Source of the DNA: Methylaequor sp045563055
GTDB lineage: Bacteria; Pseudomonadota; Alphaproteobacteria; Methylaequorales; Methylaequoraceae
Length of the DNA stretch: 64,000 bases
Assembly: GCA_045563055.1 (NCBI GenBank)
Contig: JBJKUR010000008.1
Location: 124,001 to 188,000, forward strand
Reading direction: 5' to 3'
Positions within the stretch are counted from its first letter, which is position 1; every line of letters starts with the position of its first letter. Below, piece after piece: positions 45,803 through 54,824 of this stretch. Made by a program: the position numbers and the translations under genes. The notes below the pieces were generated by a model, which worked only from the letters and a program-made list of their open reading frames with translations, was not told where the DNA came from and made no database searches.

Positions 45803-45837
45803 AAAAAAAGTCAGTGCACGAAACTCGTGGACTGACT
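45803..45837 (-). terminator. Terminator-like hairpin in the leader upstream of ffh
   Basis: On the minus strand AGTCAGT pairs perfectly with ACTGACT; after one C/C internal mismatch, CACGA pairs with TCGTG around a three-base loop. This gives a 12-bp interrupted stem at 45809-45837. Its 3' side runs straight into seven T at 45803-45809. The ffh Shine-Dalgarno GGAG follows within a few bases. A weak promoter (TTTAAG, 17-base gap, TATAAA) can be read upstream in the divergent spacer to dapF. It could be an attenuator of the ffh-rpsP run or the end of a short RNA. No anti-terminator partner is evident. Confidence 0.55.
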
Positions 45838-45910
45838 GTATATTTATTCATTGTTTTTATAACAAAAAACATTTAATTCTTAAAGAGATTTATTTAGATA
45901 AAGGTTTAAA

Positions 45911-46735
45911 ATGTTTGATTTTATTAAAACTCACGGCTTAGGGAACGATTTTGTTATTTTTCCTGAACATAAAAACTTAGGTATTTCAGAAAAACTTATA
46001 AAATTTCTGAGTAATAGAAAAACTGGTATAGGTTGCGATTTAGTTGTTTTTACTTACAAATCTGATAATGATTATTCACATATTACTGCAAGGTTTTTTA
46101 ATAGAGATGGTTCTGAAGCAGAAATATGTGGGAATGCTCTTAGATGTATTGGTAAATATTACTTTAAAAAATTTAATAAAAAACATTTAACAGTTGAAAC
46201 AGATTCAGGACTGATTGATGTTGAGCAGTATGATTCTGAAAAAATAGCTGTAGATCTAGGGATGCCAAATTTAAATTGGAAAAAAATTCCACTAAGTGTT
46301 GAAACTCAAACAGAGAATTTAGGAATAGACTTTAGTTATCTTAAAGACGGTTTTGCATTGAATGTTGGAAACCCTCATTTAATTTTCTTCAATGAAGAAA
46401 TAAATATCAAAAAACTTGAGAATGAAGCACAAAGAATTTCTAAAACAAGTCTTTTTCCCTCTGGAATAAATATAAATGTTGTAAAGGTTATTTCCAAAAC
46501 TGAAATCAAAGTTCTAACACACGAAAGAGGCGTTGGAATAACACAAGCCTGTGGTTCAGGGGCTGGAGCTTCGGCCTTTGTTTCAAATAAACTAAATTAC
46601 TGCGATAATAAAATTAAAGTTCAAATGAACGGTGGATATCTAGATGTTGAAATTACTAAAGATGGACATATTTTAATAATTGGTGATGCTAAAGAAGTTT
46701 ATGAGGGTAAGATAAATCTTAAAAGTTATGAGTAG
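45911..46735 (+). CDS. dapF: Diaminopimelate epimerase
   Basis: DapF converts LL- to meso-diaminopimelate for peptidoglycan and lysine. The 274-residue protein has KTHGLGNDFVIF at residue 6, the first catalytic Cys in EICGNALRCIGKYY near residue 75, VGNPHLIFF near residue 157, ERGVGITQACGSGAGASAF near residue 205 with the second catalytic Cys. It starts divergently from ffh and is followed by mtaB after 3 bases. Confidence 0.96.
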   Translation: MFDFIKTHGLGNDFVIFPEHKNLGISEKLIKFLSNRKTGIGCDLVVFTYKSDNDYSHITARFFNRDGSEAEICGNALRCIGKYYFKKFNKKHLTVETDSGLIDVEQYDSEKIAVDLGMPNLNWKKIPLSVETQTENLGIDFSYLKDGFALNVGNPHLIFFNEEINIKKLENEAQRISKTSLFPSGININVVKVISKTEIKVLTHERGVGITQACGSGAGASAFVSNKLNYCDNKIKVQMNGGYLDVEITKDGHILIIGDAKEVYEGKINLKSYE

Positions 46736-46738
46736 TCA

Positions 46739-47989
46739 ATGAAATACAATTCAAAAGTTTTAAATCTTGGTTGCAGACTAAATTATTTTGAATCAGAGAT
46801 GATTAAAGGTATTTTAGAAAAAAATAAAATAAACAAAAAAATCGTAATTAATACTTGTGCTGTAACCAACGAAGCTGTCAAAAAATCTATAAGCGAGGTT
46901 AAAAAGGCATCTATCAAATTCCCAGACCATCAAATAATTGTCACAGGATGTGCAAGCCAAATAGAAAAAGATGTTTTTGCTGATCTTTCCAATGTATCTA
47001 GAATTATTGACAATAAATTAAAAACTCAAGAAAACCTTTATTTGGATTTAGAGCATACAAATGGGGAGGAAGAGGTTGAAGAATTCCCTTTTATAAAAAA
47101 TACATCATCTTCAAGGTCAAGAGCAATGTTGCAGATTCAACAAGGTTGTGATCATAGATGCACTTTTTGCATTATTCCATTCGGAAGAGGTGATGCGAAG
47201 AGTTTGCCGTTTAATGAAATTAATAAAAGAGCAGAATACATTATCAAACAGGGTTTTAACGAAATGGTGATAACAGGTGTTGATTTGACCTCATACGGTA
47301 ATGATCTCAAAGGTATGCCAAGGCTGGGTAATGTGATTAAAAGATTACTGTCTTCTCAACCAGAGCTACAAAGACTTCGGTTGTCGTCAATTGATCCCGC
47401 AGAGATAGATCAAGATCTATTCAAATTATTCTGCTCGGAAGAGAGATTAATGCCACATATTCACCTGTCACTTCAATCAGGCGATGATTTAATACTCAAA
47501 AGAATGAAAAGAAGACATTCACGAAAGCAAGTGATTGAACTATGCAGAAGTTTAAAGAGTTTTAGGCCCGAATTAACTTTTGGTGCAGATATTATTGTTG
47601 GTTTTCCAACAGAAACTGACAAGCAGTTTTCAAATACGCTTGACTTGGTAGAAACAATAAATTTTTCAAATGTTCATGTTTTTCCTTATTCCCCTAAAAA
47701 AGGGACTCCTGCATCAAGAATGCCGCAAGTTGATGAAGAAAAGAGAAAAGAAAGAGCGACAATATTAAGACAAACATCAAAAAGGATTCTTCATAGTCAT
47801 TTAAATAGAAAAATTGGCAAATCGGCAACTATTTTATTTGAGTCGACTAAAAATAGTTATACCAACGAATATTTTAAAGTTAAACTCACAAAATTTAAGG
47901 GCAAATTTCCACCGGAATCTGGAGAAATACTAAATGTAAAACTTTTACAAAGACAGAATGAAGCACTTATAGCCGAGATTAAACAATAA
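46739..47989 (+). CDS. mtaB: tRNA t6A37 methylthiotransferase MtaB
   Basis: MtaB is a radical-SAM enzyme that adds a methylthio group to t6A at position 37 of tRNA. The N-terminal UPF0004 domain has LGCRLNYFESEMI at residue 10, with further cluster Cys in INTCAVTNEA and VTGCASQ. The radical-SAM motif is QQGCDHRCTFCIIPFGRG near residue 134. FPYSPKKGTPASRMPQV near residue 320 and a C-terminal TRAM domain complete it. LGCRLN rather than LGCQMN favours MtaB over MiaB. Position between dapF and ftsY is conserved in alphaproteobacteria; its stop shares a base with the ftsY start. Confidence 0.95.
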   Translation: MKYNSKVLNLGCRLNYFESEMIKGILEKNKINKKIVINTCAVTNEAVKKSISEVKKASIKFPDHQIIVTGCASQIEKDVFADLSNVSRIIDNKLKTQENLYLDLEHTNGEEEVEEFPFIKNTSSSRSRAMLQIQQGCDHRCTFCIIPFGRGDAKSLPFNEINKRAEYIIKQGFNEMVITGVDLTSYGNDLKGMPRLGNVIKRLLSSQPELQRLRLSSIDPAEIDQDLFKLFCSEERLMPHIHLSLQSGDDLILKRMKRRHSRKQVIELCRSLKSFRPELTFGADIIVGFPTETDKQFSNTLDLVETINFSNVHVFPYSPKKGTPASRMPQVDEEKRKERATILRQTSKRILHSHLNRKIGKSATILFESTKNSYTNEYFKVKLTKFKGKFPPESGEILNVKLLQRQNEALIAEIKQ

Positions 47990-48901
47990 TGGTTTTTGGC
48001 TGGGTAAAAAAACTAAAGACTGGACTGTCAAAGTCATCCCAAAAAATATCAGGAGGCATACAAAAAATTCTTAAAAGTAAGAAGATTGATGATAAAACAT
48101 TAACTGAACTTGAGGAACTTTTAATATCATCTGATTTGGGTGTAGAATGTTCAGCTAAAATAGTAGATGAATTAAAGAAAGCAAAATTAGTCGATCCAAA
48201 TTCCAAAAAAGTAAAGGAAATAATAAAAAAAAAATTAAAAGAAATTTTAAAATCATTGGAAAGCGATATACCACTCTCAAAAAGTCTATCCGTAATGATT
48301 GTTGTAGGAGTTAATGGAGTTGGCAAAACTGCAACAATTGGAAAATTGTCAGAGATGTTTTTTCAGAAAAAAAAAAAAGGTTGGAATGGTTGCAGGTGAC
48401 ACGTTCAGAGCAGCTGCAGTCGAACAACTCAGAGTCTGGTCTCAAAGAACAAAGTCTGAATTTTTTTCTGCAGAAGAAGCATCTGATCCTGCTGCACTCT
48501 CTTACAAGTCGATTTTATCTGCTCAACAAAAAAAAATGGACGTACTTTTGATAGATACAGCTGGAAGACTGCATAACAAAGCAGACTTAATGGACGAACT
48601 ATCTAAGATTATTAGGGTTGTTAAGAAAATTGATGAATCATTCCCAACGTCAATAATACTTGTATTAGATGGAAACACTGGACAAAACTCTATAAGGCAG
48701 GCTCAAGTCTTTAAAGAAACTTGTAATATAAGCAGCTTGATAATTACAAAACTTGATGGGACGGCTAAGGGCGGAACAATTATCCCAATTGCAGAAAAGT
48801 TAAAAATCCCGATTTCTTATATTGGAACCGGAGAATCGAAGGATGATTTAGTGAAATTTAATTGCGATGACTTCTGCAATGCTCTTCTAGATATTGATTA
48901 A
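47989..48901 (+). CDS. ftsY: SRP receptor FtsY, interrupted by one frameshift at an A12 tract
   Basis: FtsY is the membrane receptor for the SRP and normally essential. Frame one covers the N domain and Walker A GVNGVGKTATIGKL, then meets 12 consecutive A at 48367-48378 and ends at a TGA a few codons on. The frame one base further continues without loss through VGMVAGDTFRAAAVEQL, LLIDTAGRLHNKADLM, LVLDGNTGQNS, TKLDGTAKGG and YIGTGESKDDLV to the end. Deleting one A gives an uninterrupted 303-residue FtsY. No family residue is missing at the junction, so the gene looks intact apart from the tract length. Likely explanations are a miscounted homopolymer or expression rescued by slippage on the A run. 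Confidence 0.9.
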
Positions 48902-50059
48902 TCTCTAGAAATCATCCAAAGTGAAGAATTTTCTTCATCGGTTATTAAAAAAATATTTCCTTTTTTGTCTATTTCAAAATCCCTTATTCTTCCTATTTTT
49001 TGGTTTTCACTAATGATCGACTCTTTATGGATAATTTTATTATCATTTAAGACTAGTCTAGCTAATAATTTGGCTTTAGTTGCACTAATAATTAAATCTC
49101 CCTCCCACTCTGGAAATATTTTTCCTTTGTAGAAAGCTATATTACCAACTCCTATTGAGGGGAACCCACGAAATGATGGGTTTGTCATATATATGTTTGT
49201 AAGATTCTTTTCCAATTTTAAACCCTGAGTATTCCATTCCTCCCCATGCAACATCTTTCCATCCAAAATTACCTCCAAAATTTACCATTCCTATATTGTC
49301 TCCTCCGCGAGGGCCATGCTGTGAGATATAAATTTCATTATTATGCGGTGAAATTGTTATACCTTGTGGATTTCTTATTCCTATTTGAAATATTTCTGGC
49401 AACCAATTGTCATGACCAACAAATACTGGATTATCTTTTGGAATTGATCCATCTGTATTGATGCGAATAATACTACCTGGATGTTTGGTCGGATCTTGGG
49501 CAATCATGCCTTCATCCCTTTCACCAAAACCAGCAAAAAGTTGATTGTTTTTAATTATAATTCTTGATCCCCAATGTTTATTTTTTTTTAATTTTGGTTG
49601 GGCTATCAGTAGGATTTCTAAATCCTCAATTTTATTCCCGCTCAGTTTTCCTCTAGCAATTGCTGTGCTAGACTCTTTACTTCTAGTCAAAAAATCTTTT
49701 GATTTACTGAAATCATGACTATAGGTAAAATAGATATAGCCGTCATCGTGGCAGTATATATCTAGCAATCCCCACCCTGACCACTTCCATTATTTTTTAA
49801 AAAGGGTATTTTGTGTTCAATAACTGATAAATTCTTGGTTGCGAAATCTAATTTTAGAATCCTGCCATGCTTTTCAGTAATTAAAAGTGTACTCTCATCA
49901 ACGAATGTCATTCCCCATGGAAAACTTAATTGATTATTAAATGTTTCTGTCAGTGTAAAAGGTACATTTGTTCTATTATAATTTTTATAGTTGCTGAACT
50001 CAAGAGAGTGGGCGAAAATTGAAAAAAAAAAACCCTATTAGAAAAAATATATGTAACAT
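48898..50059 (-). pseudogene. PQQ-dependent aldose (glucose/sorbosone) dehydrogenase-like gene with three frameshifts
   Basis: Reading from ATG at 50059 gives a signal peptide (MLHIFFLIGF), then the frame breaks at an A11 tract (50022-50032; ten would keep frame). The next part (FPWGMTFVDESTLLITEKHGRILKL) continues to GSGQGG and breaks at a four-base tract, 49770-49773, where five are needed. The third part (LLDIYCHDDGYIYFTYSH, GSRIIIKNNQLFAGFGERDEG, EIYISQHGPRGGDNI) breaks at 49159-49162, where three bases are needed. The last part begins PSIGVGNIAFYKG and runs to the end. Together they make a recognisable six-bladed propeller of the YliI/GSDH family, about 385 residues. Three separate indels favour a real pseudogene, but all are homopolymers, so sequence error remains possible. 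Confidence 0.8.
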
Positions 50060-50101
50060 TAAAATATTAAACTAATATAATTAATTAATTTTTACAATAA
50101 A

Positions 50102-50554
50102 ATGTCAGAAAGCTATTATTTAAAAAAACATGGTTTATTCATTGAAGAACTTAAGGTTGGTCTGCAGGCTGTTTTCACTAAAATAATTTCTGAGAAGGAT
50201 ATTCAACTTTTTTCTGAAATTAGTGGTGACGATAACCCTGTGCATTTAGATGAAAAATTTGCAAAGCAAAGCTTATTCAAAAAAAGGATTGCACATGGAT
50301 TTTTATCCGCAAGCTTGATTTCAACTGTCATTGCAAAAAAACTTCCAGGACCCGGAAGTATTTACCTCAAACAATCAATGAAGTTCTTAGCCCCAGTATT
50401 TATTGGTGATGAAGTTTCTGCAAGGGTGGAAATAAAGGAAATTAATAGAGAAAAAAAAATAATCTCACTTCTAACAGAATGCTTTATTGAAGAGAAAAAA
50501 ATTATAACTGGAGATGCTCAAATATTAGTGTCATCAAGATCTGTTCTAAAATAG
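50102..50554 (+). CDS. MaoC-family (R)-specific enoyl-CoA hydratase, PhaJ-like
   Basis: The 150-residue single hot-dog protein carries the hydratase-2 motif with the catalytic Asp and His in SGDDNPVHLDEKFA near residue 41 and RIAHGFLSASLIS near residue 62. Enzymes of this group hydrate crotonyl-CoA and related trans-2-enoyl-CoA to the (R)-3-hydroxy form, or the reverse. It could connect to PhaB, which makes the same (R) product, in the same window. The substrate range is not readable from sequence. It is followed by ribF with no gap and diverges from the decayed dehydrogenase by 42 bases. Confidence 0.85.
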   Translation: MSESYYLKKHGLFIEELKVGLQAVFTKIISEKDIQLFSEISGDDNPVHLDEKFAKQSLFKKRIAHGFLSASLISTVIAKKLPGPGSIYLKQSMKFLAPVFIGDEVSARVEIKEINREKKIISLLTECFIEEKKIITGDAQILVSSRSVLK

Positions 50555-51493
50555 ATGCATATTTTTAAATCATGTAAAATAAGTGAAGAATTTCTTAATT
50601 CAACCATTGCGATAGGAAATTTCGATGGTGTTCATATAGGACATCAAGCCGTAATAAATAAGGCAAAAGAAATTTCAAAAAAAAAACAAACAAAATTAGG
50701 TGTTTTAACCTTTGAACCTCATCCAAAATGCTATTTTAACAAGAAGAATAACTTTTTTAGGTTAACTCCATTTCGAGAAAAATTTAAGATTCTTAAACAA
50801 ACTGGTCTAGACTTTATGATTAATCTTAAATTCAATAGAGCTTTTCTTAAAACTAGTGCATTAGATTTTCTAAAAAACAATCTGGTTGATAAACTTAGAG
50901 TAAGCAATGTGGTGACCGGTTTTGATTTTGTTTTTGGTAACAATCAAATTGGAAATGTAAGTTTTATCAAAAAATTTGCTGAAGAAACTCGCTTATTTAA
51001 TTTTTTTATGGTTCCTGAGGTAAAAACAACCCCACATATAGAAGTTTCGTCATCTAGTATAAGAAATTTTATTAGACAGGGAAAAATAGAAGAAGCAAAT
51101 TCTTTGCTAACTAGAAATTGGCAAATTTCTGGAAGAGTTGCTAAAGGTGAAAAAAAAGCAAGAGAAATTGGCTTTAGAACAGCGAATATTAAAGCAGAAA
51201 AATTTTGTGATATACTTTATGGTGTTTATATGGTGAGTGTTAAGTTTGATAATAAAATAACTGACAAAATATTTCTTGGAATAGCAAACTATGGAATAAA
51301 ACCAACATTTAACAAAAAATCACCACTTCTAGAGGTTCATATTTTTGACTTTAATAATGAAATTTACAATGAGAGAATCAGTGTCATTTTTCATAAGTTT
51401 ATTCGTCCAGAAAAAAAATTTGAATCTATTGTTAAATTAAAAGATCAGATTATAAAGGATATCAATAAAGTAAAAAATGAAAGATTACTCTAA
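50555..51493 (+). CDS. ribF: Bifunctional riboflavin kinase / FAD synthetase
   Basis: RibF makes FMN then FAD. The N-terminal nucleotidyl-transferase domain has TIAIGNFDGVHIGHQAVI near residue 16, TFEPHPKCYF near residue 51, and VTGFDFVFGNNQIGN near residue 118. The C-terminal flavokinase domain (from about residue 185) has GRVAKGEKKAREIGFRTANI and YGVYMVSV, then GIKPTFNKKSPLLEVHIFDF. Its 312 residues are normal. It overlaps ileS by 17 bases; ribF-ileS-lspA is a widespread order. Confidence 0.95.
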   Translation: MHIFKSCKISEEFLNSTIAIGNFDGVHIGHQAVINKAKEISKKKQTKLGVLTFEPHPKCYFNKKNNFFRLTPFREKFKILKQTGLDFMINLKFNRAFLKTSALDFLKNNLVDKLRVSNVVTGFDFVFGNNQIGNVSFIKKFAEETRLFNFFMVPEVKTTPHIEVSSSSIRNFIRQGKIEEANSLLTRNWQISGRVAKGEKKAREIGFRTANIKAEKFCDILYGVYMVSVKFDNKITDKIFLGIANYGIKPTFNKKSPLLEVHIFDFNNEIYNERISVIFHKFIRPEKKFESIVKLKDQIIKDINKVKNERLL

Positions 51494-54266
51494 AACAATA
51501 AATCTGCCAAAAACTGATTTTTCAATGAAAGCTAATTTGTCTGAAAAAGAAATCAGTTGGCTGGAGTTTTGGAAGAAAAAAAAGGTTTATGAAAACTTAA
51601 AGAAAAATAATAAGAATAATAAAAAATTTATACTCCATGATGGGCCTCCATATGCTAACGGTGATCTACATTTAGGACATGCTCTAAACAAAATTTTAAA
51701 AGATATAATATGCAGATTTAAATTTCAAAATTCATGTGATGTCGATTTCGTTCCTGGTTGGGATTGTCATGGTCTGCCGATTGAATGGAAGGTGGAAGAA
51801 AACTACAAAAAATCTGGAAAAAATAAAAATCAAATTGAAATTAGTAAGTTTCGACAAGAATGCAGGAATTTTGCCAAATCCTGGGTGGAAATCCAAAAAA
51901 ACCAATTTAACAGATTCGGAATTCAAACTGACTGGAAAGAAGTCTATTTGACGATGAACGAGGACTCAGAACTTACGATTGTTTCTGAACTATTAAAGTT
52001 TTTAGAATCCGAACAACTCTATCTTGGGTTTAAACCAGTAATGTGGTCTGTCGTGGAAAAAACGGCATTGGCAGAGGCTGAAATAGAGTATCACGAGAAA
52101 AAATCTAAGGCTATTTATGTAAAATTTCCGGTATTAAATGAAGAAGAAAATTTAAGTGTAGTGATATGGACAACTACACCATGGACGATACCATGCAATA
52201 AAGCGATAGCTTTTTCAAGTAAGCTCAATTACAAAAAAGTTGAAATTACAGATGAAAATAATCATCATTTTCTCAAAAAGGGAGATAAAATAATTATTGC
52301 AGAAGATCTAATTTTGGATTTTTGTAATACTCACTCTATAAAAGGTTTTAGTGTTCAGGAAACAATCAGTTCGACAGACTTAAAAAAATATTGTTGCGAG
52401 CACCCTTTTAAGGAACTGGGGTTTGATTTTTTAGTACGATTGTATGAGGGGCAACATGTTACAGCGGAAAGTGGAAGTGGATTTGTTCATATTGCACCTA
52501 ATCATGGTTTAGAAGATTTTGAAGTTGGAATAGAAAATAAACTTGATAATTCCCCAACAGTTGATGAGAATGGACTTTACACTGATAATATACCATTTTT
52601 TGAGGGTATACATGTATTTAAAGCTGATGACCAAGTAATTGCAGAACTTAAAAATAATAATAAGCTAATAAGCTGTAATGATTATTTACATAGCTATCCT
52701 CATTCTTGGAGGTCTAAGGCGCCTTTAATTTTTAGAGCAACTTCTCAGTGGTTTATATCTCTTGAAAAAAAGGGGCTGAGAAAAAAAGCTTTAGAAGAAA
52801 TTGAAAAAGTAAAATGGATCCCCAGCAATAGTAAAAATAGGATTCTTTCGATGGTAAAAGATAGACCTGATTGGTGTGTTTCAAGGCAAAGGTCGTGGGG
52901 AGTTCCTATCACAGTTTTTATTTCAAAAAAAAATGGAGAACCTTTAATAAATAAACAGGTCAATAAAAAAATATTGTCTATTATAGAAAAAGAGGGAATA
53001 GGCACATGGTTTGAAAAACCAGTAGAATATTTTTTAAGTGAAATAAAGAATTCTAATGAATACGTAAAAGTAAATTCTATCTTGGATGTATGGTTTGATT
53101 CGGGTTCTAGTCATGTTTACGTGCTCAAAAATAAAGGAATCCAAGATCAGGCAGATTTATATCTTGAAGGATCTGATCAGCACCGAGGTTGGTTTCAAAC
53201 TTCTTTACTAGAAAGTTGTGCAAACTATGGAATCAGTCCATTTAAAACCGTTATGACTCATGGGTTTGTAATTGATGAAAAAGGGAAAAAAATGTCAAAA
53301 TCTATGGGGAATGTGATATTACCCTCCGATGTGATTAAAAAATATGGGGCTGATATTTTAAGAATCTGGGTTGCAAATTCTAATTATGTTGAGGATATTA
53401 AAATTAGTTATCAGAATTTAGACAGACAGGCTGAGAGTTACAGAAAAATAAGAAATACAATAAGATTTATTTTAGGTAATTTAAATAAACTACAAGTTAA
53501 TGAAATGATTGAGCATGACTCTCTTCCTCCTTTAGAGAAATTTATTAGGCATAAATTGTTTAATTTAAATAAACAGATTAATGATCACTATGAAGAGTTT
53601 AACTTTTATAAGGCATTCCAATTAATTTTCGGATTTTGTTCTCAAGAACTCTCTTCATTATTTTTCGATATTAGAAAAGATGCATTATATTGCGAATCGG
53701 CAAACTCAATAAAAGTTAGGTCAACTAAGACCGTGATGATAGATGTATTCCAATGTTTAATAAGATGGCTTTGTCCTATTATTCCTTTTACCACAGAGGA
53801 GGCCTGGCAAAATTGGCTGCAAATTAGTGAAAATGAGAGTGAGATAAGTTGCCACTATTTGAAGAAGATTGAAATACCGTCTATATGGAATGATATAAAA
53901 CTAGATAATCATTGGTCAAAAATTTTGGAAATAAAAAATTTATTTAGCTACGTAGTGGAGCAAAAAAGAAATTCAAAAGAAATTAAATCCAGCTTAGAAG
54001 CTAAAGTTTTTATTTTTTTTAAAGATATAGAGTTTAAAAAGATTGTGGAGAAAATTAATATGAGTGAAATATTAATATCCTCAGAGGTAGAAATTTCTGA
54101 GAAATTTGATAATGATTTCTATTTTGATGGCGATAAAAAAATAGGTGTGAAAATTACCAAAGAAGATGGAGAAAAATGTCCAAGATGTTGGAGGGTATTT
54201 AAAAAATCTGCAATTTCTAAAAATTACTTATGCTTTAGATGTGATGAACTATTAAATGAGTGTTAA
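51477..54266 (+). CDS. ileS: Isoleucyl-tRNA synthetase
   Basis: The 929-residue class I synthetase has the HIGH-type motif GPPYANGDLHLGHALNKI near residue 56, the Rossmann segment VPGWDCHGLPIEWK near residue 89, the CP1 editing domain (about residues 190-390, TTTPWTIPCN at its start), KMSKS in GKKMSKSMGNV near residue 603, and a C-terminal zinc finger with CPRCWRVF and CFRCDELL. This is the bacterial type 1 enzyme, not the mupirocin-resistant type. It overlaps lspA by 11 bases. Confidence 0.98.
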   Translation: MKDYSKTINLPKTDFSMKANLSEKEISWLEFWKKKKVYENLKKNNKNNKKFILHDGPPYANGDLHLGHALNKILKDIICRFKFQNSCDVDFVPGWDCHGLPIEWKVEENYKKSGKNKNQIEISKFRQECRNFAKSWVEIQKNQFNRFGIQTDWKEVYLTMNEDSELTIVSELLKFLESEQLYLGFKPVMWSVVEKTALAEAEIEYHEKKSKAIYVKFPVLNEEENLSVVIWTTTPWTIPCNKAIAFSSKLNYKKVEITDENNHHFLKKGDKIIIAEDLILDFCNTHSIKGFSVQETISSTDLKKYCCEHPFKELGFDFLVRLYEGQHVTAESGSGFVHIAPNHGLEDFEVGIENKLDNSPTVDENGLYTDNIPFFEGIHVFKADDQVIAELKNNNKLISCNDYLHSYPHSWRSKAPLIFRATSQWFISLEKKGLRKKALEEIEKVKWIPSNSKNRILSMVKDRPDWCVSRQRSWGVPITVFISKKNGEPLINKQVNKKILSIIEKEGIGTWFEKPVEYFLSEIKNSNEYVKVNSILDVWFDSGSSHVYVLKNKGIQDQADLYLEGSDQHRGWFQTSLLESCANYGISPFKTVMTHGFVIDEKGKKMSKSMGNVILPSDVIKKYGADILRIWVANSNYVEDIKISYQNLDRQAESYRKIRNTIRFILGNLNKLQVNEMIEHDSLPPLEKFIRHKLFNLNKQINDHYEEFNFYKAFQLIFGFCSQELSSLFFDIRKDALYCESANSIKVRSTKTVMIDVFQCLIRWLCPIIPFTTEEAWQNWLQISENESEISCHYLKKIEIPSIWNDIKLDNHWSKILEIKNLFSYVVEQKRNSKEIKSSLEAKVFIFFKDIEFKKIVEKINMSEILISSEVEISEKFDNDFYFDGDKKIGVKITKEDGEKCPRCWRVFKKSAISKNYLCFRCDELLNEC

Positions 54267-54723
54267 TAGAAAAACAATCTTAAATGCCTTCCTGATTGCT
54301 TCTGTATGTGTGCTGATAGATCAGCTTTCAAAAAATTTTGTTAAGAGCTATCTTCTAAAAAATGATTCAGTAATAAGAATTTTTGATGGCTTAAACATTG
54401 TATACGTTGAGAATAAAGGAGTAAGCTTTGGTATCCTTGCAGAATTCAATATAACATTCTTTTTGGGTATTCTTTCAATTTTAATTTCTTTTTATATTAT
54501 ATTTTTAATTCTAAAGTCTAAAGACAGCGTTGAAAAAAACTCATTATCCTTAATATTGGGTGGCGCACTAGGAAATGGTTTTGACAGAATAGTATATGGA
54601 CGCGTTGTTGATTTTATTGATTTTTATTACAAAAACGTTCATTGGCCAGCATTTAATTTTGCTGACTCATTTATAACAATTGGGGCAACAATATTCTTTG
54701 TAAAAATTCTAAAAAATAACTGA
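54256..54723 (+). CDS. lspA: Lipoprotein signal peptidase (signal peptidase II)
   Basis: LspA cleaves prolipoproteins before the lipidated Cys. The 155-residue protein has four membrane segments. The aspartyl protease pair is visible as Asp in GRVVDFIDFYY near residue 115 and in FNFADSFITIGA near residue 134, and VENKGVSFGIL near residue 51 stands for the conserved Asn-x-Gly-x-Ala-Phe-Gly. The two following genes both encode predicted lipoproteins that would be its substrates. Confidence 0.95.
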   Translation: MSVNRKTILNAFLIASVCVLIDQLSKNFVKSYLLKNDSVIRIFDGLNIVYVENKGVSFGILAEFNITFFLGILSILISFYIIFLILKSKDSVEKNSLSLILGGALGNGFDRIVYGRVVDFIDFYYKNVHWPAFNFADSFITIGATIFFVKILKNN

Positions 54724-54787
54724 AAAATAAATATGAATTATGCTTTTCAAAAGGAGAAACTAATGTTATAGATAAACAAAATGTTCT

Positions 54788-54793
54788 TATAAT
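54788..54793 (+). promoter_or_regulatory. Candidate -10 element before the lipoprotein gene
   Basis: A perfect TATAAT lies in the 101-base gap after lspA, about 30 bases before the ATG at 54825. No good -35 element sits 16-18 bases upstream, so this may be a weak promoter or coincidence in AT-rich DNA. A nine-T tract follows directly. Confidence 0.35.
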
Positions 54794-54824
54794 TTTTTTT
54801 TGAAACACTATATATAGTATTCTT

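Noticed and set aside
54733..54771. A 12-codon frame in the lspA-lipoprotein gap, with an AAGGAG motif before an internal ATG-TTA-TAG
   Set aside because: No similarity, no conserved context, and such short frames are expected by chance in AT-rich DNA. The orphan AAGGAG has no real gene behind it.
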